Assembly: GCA_022497155.1 (NCBI GenBank)
Contig: MU385760.1
Location: forward strand, 124,001 to 188,000
Length of the DNA: 64,000 nucleotides
DNA from: Whalleya microplaca
Lineage: Eukaryota; Ascomycota; Sordariomycetes; Xylariales; Xylariaceae
Reading direction: 5' to 3'
Each line of letters opens with the position of its first letter. Position 1 is the stretch's first letter. The notes beneath the pieces were generated by a model that was not told where the DNA came from, did not search any database, and was given only the letters and a program-made list of their open reading frames with translations. Shown here in pieces: positions 59,789 through 64,000 of this stretch. Position numbers and translations under genes: made by a program.

Positions 59789-61528
59789 ATGCATGCTCAC
59801 TATCCTATTGGTGTAGCCTTGGGGGTTTTGTTCGATGGAATGCTCGACACATGGCAAAACCTGGACCATTTTTTAGCCCCATCCGATCCCTGCGCCTTCA
59901 TTGTCTATGCACATCAAAACGACGATTATGGGAACTCGCATGCTGATTGTGTAGTTCTTCTTATCCAATGGCTCAAGAAGATTCATGCACGAATTATTTC
60001 AGATAAATGGCCGAGCCTTACATATGTAGACCGAGATGGTGGAGATGCCCCGACATGCAACATTGTAGCCAACCAGATCTGCCTCCTTCCAAGTTCCGAC
60101 CTACAGGATGAACATCAGCCAGTGCGCAGCGTGACAAAAGTCGTACTGTGCAGTTCTGAAACTCTCAGAATATATTACGGGCACGAATTTACTGCTCCGT
60201 ACATCCGTCGCATCAAGGAAGCCTACTCTGAAGCCAAGAAACAGGGTCTAGGGTTCGAGCATTTGCAACAAAATATCAATTTGGTTGTAGAAGATTGCCA
60301 TCAGAAGCCTGGATTCCATCACGTCTTGACAGAACTTGCATTCCTCGAAATAAGAAATTCCTCCACTAGCACAGGCAACACAGGCGAAAGTGATATTATT
60401 AAAGTCTGCCTGGATAACAAGTCACCGGACTATATGCCTTTTGCAGGAAGCCCTACCGACGTTGAGCTACTGCTAGAATCCTCGAATGGCTTGACAGCGT
60501 TACATCGCCTTTTCTTTAAGCTGCTGCGCAGACTTAGCCCTAAGAATGGAGAGCAGATCGGGATAATTCAGCACGAATACCAGACTGCGGCCTCGCGTAT
60601 CCTCGGTGGCACTGTATCGACAGAAGGAAATGTCCGACAACTCGCGTCGGATACTTTTGACAAGGCGGTGGTCACCATCAGGAACTTGCTTCAAGCTCAT
60701 ACCCGCTCCCTAGGAAGGCTCCGTACGGAACTGCTCAGCCCAGAAAACACTAGGAACACTGCGCTGGCACAAGGAGCCGAGTCAGGAAACGTGGCTATCA
60801 TACCGCAACTACCGACTGAATATACTGTTATGATGAGAAAAGATAGAGAGACTGCATTTGTGGATGCTACTAGAAATGGGCATCTTGACGCAGTTCAGTC
60901 CTTGCTCGAACAAGGCGCCAGGCTGGATTCAACAGATGACCAGGGGCGGGCTGGGTTGTCACGAGCTGCCAGGGGTGGGCATTGCGAAGTTGTTAGGGTA
61001 TTACTTGAAAAGGGCGCCAGCATAGATTTGACGGATAATGACGGGCGGGCGGCGTTATCGCAAGCTGCTGGATATGGACATTGTGCTGTCGTTGGGGTAT
61101 TACTTGAAAAGGGCGCCAGTACAGATTGGATGGATAACGATGGGCGTACGGCGTTATCACGAGCTTCTGGGTATGGGCATTGTGGTGTCGTAAGGGCATT
61201 GCTTGAGAAGGGCGCCAGTATAGATTTGACAGATAACGATGGGCGTACGGCGTTATCACGAGCTTCTGGGGATGGGCATTGTGCTGTTGTGGGGGCATTG
61301 CTTGAAAAGGACGCCAATATAGATTGGATGGATAACGATGGGCGTACGGCGTTATCACGAGCTTCCGGGAATGGACATAGCGATGTCGTCAAGACGTTGC
61401 TAGAGAAAAGCATTAATAGCATAGATTTGGCGGATAATGGTGGGCGGACAGCTTTATTACGAGCTGCCGGGAATGGGCATAGTAATATTGTTAGGATATT
61501 ACGTGAGAAAGGTGCATCTACTTGTTAA
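59789..61528 (+). CDS. Ankyrin-repeat protein with SEFIR/TIR-like N-terminal domain (NLR-like fungal protein)
   Basis: An uninterrupted frame of 579 residues; the Met at codon 18 (59840) is an equally plausible start. Residues about 30-200 begin DPCAFIVYAHQND...VVLLIQWLKKIHARIISDK and later contain KVVLCSSETL and FHHVLTELAFLEIR. This beta-strand, helix and basic-patch order resembles SEFIR/TIR-type domains found at the N-terminus of many fungal STAND-type receptors; this is my reading of the pattern, not a proven match. There is no P-loop, so no NACHT or NB-ARC module. From about residue 353 to the end are seven 33-residue ankyrin repeats (DNDGRTALSRASGxGH...VVxALLEKGAS) that are nearly identical at the DNA level. 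The array stops 20 bp before a very AT-rich block, so the 3' end may have been cut back. Confidence 0.8.
   Translation: MHAHYPIGVALGVLFDGMLDTWQNLDHFLAPSDPCAFIVYAHQNDDYGNSHADCVVLLIQWLKKIHARIISDKWPSLTYVDRDGGDAPTCNIVANQICLLPSSDLQDEHQPVRSVTKVVLCSSETLRIYYGHEFTAPYIRRIKEAYSEAKKQGLGFEHLQQNINLVVEDCHQKPGFHHVLTELAFLEIRNSSTSTGNTGESDIIKVCLDNKSPDYMPFAGSPTDVELLLESSNGLTALHRLFFKLLRRLSPKNGEQIGIIQHEYQTAASRILGGTVSTEGNVRQLASDTFDKAVVTIRNLLQAHTRSLGRLRTELLSPENTRNTALAQGAESGNVAIIPQLPTEYTVMMRKDRETAFVDATRNGHLDAVQSLLEQGARLDSTDDQGRAGLSRAARGGHCEVVRVLLEKGASIDLTDNDGRAALSQAAGYGHCAVVGVLLEKGASTDWMDNDGRTALSRASGYGHCGVVRALLEKGASIDLTDNDGRTALSRASGDGHCAVVGALLEKDANIDWMDNDGRTALSRASGNGHSDVVKTLLEKSINSIDLADNGGRTALLRAAGNGHSNIVRILREKGASTC
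61133..61368 (+). repeat. 99-nt tandem repeats inside the ankyrin gene
   Basis: A 38-base core starting GATAACGATGGGCGTACGGC recurs at 61133, 61232 and 61331, exactly 99 nt apart, with at most one difference among the three. The intervening bases are also highly similar. Such conservation at silent positions implies recent duplication or gene conversion between repeats. Confidence 0.9.
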
Positions 61529-61740
61529 CTTATGCATTTTAATCAAGTATTAACTGCCTTGAAAATTAGCGATAATGAATTAAGCATATATTTTTTATTT
61601 AATTAATAGACATTTATTATTTTAATAACGTTATATTTTAAATAATATATAAATTATTTATAAAAAACTTACGGTTTATTTAATAAATAATACAAATAAT
61701 ATAAAGTAAAGTAGTGTATTATATAAAAAATAAAAATCTA

Positions 61741-61775
61741 GCATTTAAGTTATAGCTTCGCTATAACTTAAATGC
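61741..61775. repeat. Perfect hairpin, 16-bp stem with 3-nt loop
   Basis: GCATTTAAGTTATAGC (61741-61756), loop TTC, then the exact reverse complement (61760-61775). Confidence 0.9.
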
Positions 61776-62000
61776 TTAGGATCTTTTATTTTTTTTATCT
61801 ACTTTATTTTATTTAAGTTAAGCTAGCCTTAAAAAGTAAGGGCCCGTAAAAGCCCGTATTAATAAATTAATTAAACTTGATTTTTAAATTTATTATTATT
61901 ATCACGGCTTAAAAAATAATATAAGGCCCCGGAGAGGCCCTCCGAACTAGCTTAAATTAAATTAAATTAAATAATAAATAAAAAAATAAAAGATTTTAAA

Positions 62001-62034
62001 CATTTAGGATTATAGCTCCGCTATAACTTAAATG
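62001..62034. repeat. Second, imperfect copy of the same hairpin
   Basis: CATTTAGGATTATAGC (62001-62016), loop TCC, then GCTATAACTTAAATG (62020-62034). The right arm is identical to that of the copy at 61741; the left arm carries one substitution and an extra base. Confidence 0.85.
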
Positions 62035-64000
62035 TTAAATTTTTATTTATTTTATAATATACACCATTACTTTATTACCCTTTTTAAAAGAATAAAAAAA
62101 AGCAATGTTATTTATTATTTAATTATTTATAAAAATATTAAAAAAAGAAAAAAAATTCCTTTATTAATTAAAAGTAAAAATAATTAAAGTTTTTCATTTA
62201 AAGTATACGGGCTTTTTATTTTTTATTATTTTAATTTTTTAATATATATAATATATATATATTATATATAAGTTATATATAAGTCACTTTAGCCACGCCG
62301 TTATAATTATTCGCTTTTATTATAAAAATTAACTATTACGTGTTATTTATTACGTGTTATAAAAGTTAAGGTAAATTAACGACTTAATTTTTATATATTT
62401 TATAAAAAATTAAAATAAAGGAGAAAAAATTTAAAAAAAATCGGTAAAAATTCATTATATATATTAAAAAAATTAAAATAATAAAATATAAAAAGCTTAT
62501 ATACCTTAAATAAAAAACTTTAATTCCTTTTATTTATAGCTAAAGTTACGGGAAGTACGTATTTATATGGCGCATAAACCACTTATTATTATATACCTTA
62601 TATAATATACATATAAAAGGCTGTTACGCTAAGATGTAATTTTATAATGTTAAATAAGTGTTTATTTTTTAACTAAAGAAGAAAAGAAAATTAAAAAGAT
62701 ATATTAATATAGCTCGAGAGTATTTATACTAGCTTTTAAAAGCTATGCTGTTATATCGGTTTATAATTGCCGATATTTCTTATTATAGTATAGCTTATTA
62801 TATTATTCCCCCCTTTACTTTTTACGCGATTGTATCGCGTTTTTTATGCCCGAGCGTAAGGTATATATAGATTTTTATTAATTATTAGCCCTTTTAGTTG
62901 CTAATAGTTTGTTTTATTATTAATTAGGGCCGGTTCGGGAGGTAGTGTAAGGGTGCTTTTATAAAAGAATTTTTTTGCTATAAGGGTTTTTAATTCTATA
63001 TTACTATTGGCTAATCGAGTGTGGGGTAAACGCGCGTAAAATTAAAGCTCGATTCCCGCTTTTAATTAGTTTTTTATTTGGCAGTTAAATTTATTTTTAA
63101 ATTAGTAAATCGATTTTTATTTCTGATTGGCTTAGGCGCGTAACTAATATAATACGTAATTAACTTTTATAATTAGCCGCGCGATTAATTTTTTCCTAGG
63201 GTTATTTAAATATCCCGGGCTTTTCTCTCGAAATTTTTTTTTCTTTTTTTTTTTAGGCTATTTATAAGTAAAGATTTATTTCCCTAACTATTTACTTTAT
63301 TTTTCTATTTTTTAATTTTTTAATTTTCTAAATTTTTAATTTTTTAATTCTTTTATTTTTTTATTATTTGGGTTATTAATATGTTTTTCTGTAATGTTTT
63401 TATAGCACGTCTTTTTTTTTCTGCCGTTATTTTTGCCTATTTTCGCTTTTGCCGCTGCTGCTATGTTTTCGTTTTATTCCCTTTTTAGCTCTGCTGCTTT
63501 TGGGCCGCCCGTTTGCGCTACTTTTGCGGCTTTCCCTCCTTTTGTACGTTATATCTTGTGCCGCCTTTACGTTAGCTGTATAGTTAGAAACCTTTCCGCC
63601 TTTTATTTCGATTAGACTTATAAGTTTTTTTTTTTTTAGTCCTAAAATATTTTAAATATAATACTAACTATATTTAACTATTTATAATATATAGTATATA
63701 AAATATACTAAAAGTTATAATTACTTTATTATAAGTTACCCTTTATTTTTTCCGTTCGAGTATTACTTTTTAACCTTATTTTATAGCTGCTTATAGGTAC
63801 CGAAATTTGCTTTTTCGCTACTGTTTTAATAAAAGCTTATTAAGCTTATAATAGCTCGAATTTTAATAGGTTATTTATTTTTCCCGCTCCTTTATAGTGC
63901 TTTTGTTACTTATTTTTTTGTCTAATTTTTATCGCTGTTTAAAAGTCGGCCGGAACGCGGGCGTAGCGCGTTATTAACGCTATTATATATTTCGAACGTG

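Larger units (their letters stand above)
61529..64000. other. Extremely AT-rich block, probably RIP-mutated repeat DNA
   Basis: From just after the ankyrin stop codon to the window end the composition shifts sharply to mostly A/T, with long TATA/TTTAAA words, few C/G and no coding frame (a 60-codon frame at 63433-63615 has no domain). This matches AT-rich isochores produced by repeat-induced point mutation of transposons in ascomycetes. No transposon protein can be read through the damage. Confidence 0.7.

Noticed and set aside
60895..61422. Long minus-strand frames opposite the ankyrin repeats
   Set aside because: They are mirror frames created by the 99-nt periodic repeats; the plus-strand protein has the ankyrin consensus.

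Overview
The window is nuclear DNA from a filamentous ascomycete. Genes are split by short GT-AG introns with CTAAC/CTGAC branch points. The proteins are typical of Pezizomycotina (C2H2 and Zn2Cys6 regulators with fungal-specific activation domains, a G1 glutamic peptidase, a WSC protein). Long gene-poor stretches carry micro-satellites and TACATGTA/ACCTAGGT-type promoter motifs, and the right end is a very AT-rich block that looks like repeat DNA eroded by RIP. Sordariomycetes, perhaps Xylariales, is my guess from general appearance and cannot be proved from this sequence.

Region 1 (1-13.1 kb) is the most distinctive part. Four adjacent genes form what I read as a nicotinate-catabolism (hxn) cluster: a FAD monooxygenase running off the left edge (hxnX-like, -), a C2H2 zinc-finger regulator (hxnR-like, +), an Old Yellow Enzyme-type flavin oxidoreductase (hxnT-like, -) and a complete 1443-residue molybdenum hydroxylase (hxnS-like, +). 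They sit as two divergent pairs, and GATA-factor sites lie between the members of each pair. The known logic is that HxnR responds to a nicotinate metabolite, HxnS makes 6-hydroxynicotinate, and the flavoenzymes carry it on. The remaining pathway genes may lie left of the window.

Region 2 (13.5-30.4 kb): a METTL16-type RNA m6A methyltransferase, a Zn2Cys6 regulator with an unusually long first intron, about 5.4 kb without a recognisable gene, a DUF4140/DUF4139 protein and a small fungal membrane-associated protein.

Region 3 (30.4-44 kb): a gene-poor stretch with a 455-bp element bounded by perfect 35-bp inverted repeats and an assembly gap flanked by a duplicated edge; then a 747-residue protein with five WY...CxxC repeats; then housekeeping genes: XAP5/FAM50, a small membrane protein, the polyadenylation factor Fip1 and nucleoporin Nup49.

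Region 4 (46-57.4 kb): an MFS sugar transporter whose frame closes only if a one-nucleotide exon is used, a secreted G1 glutamic peptidase whose frame closes only through a spliceosomal twin intron (stwintron), and a glutamine-dependent NAD+ synthetase with a 15-nt exon.

Region 5 (57.4-64 kb): degenerate AT-rich DNA with an inverted repeat, a WSC-domain membrane protein, an ankyrin-repeat protein with a SEFIR/TIR-like N-terminus and near-identical repeats (NLR-like style), and from 61.5 kb an extremely AT-rich block with paired hairpins. All gene models were spliced by hand from reading frame and splice consensus; none has been checked against transcripts.
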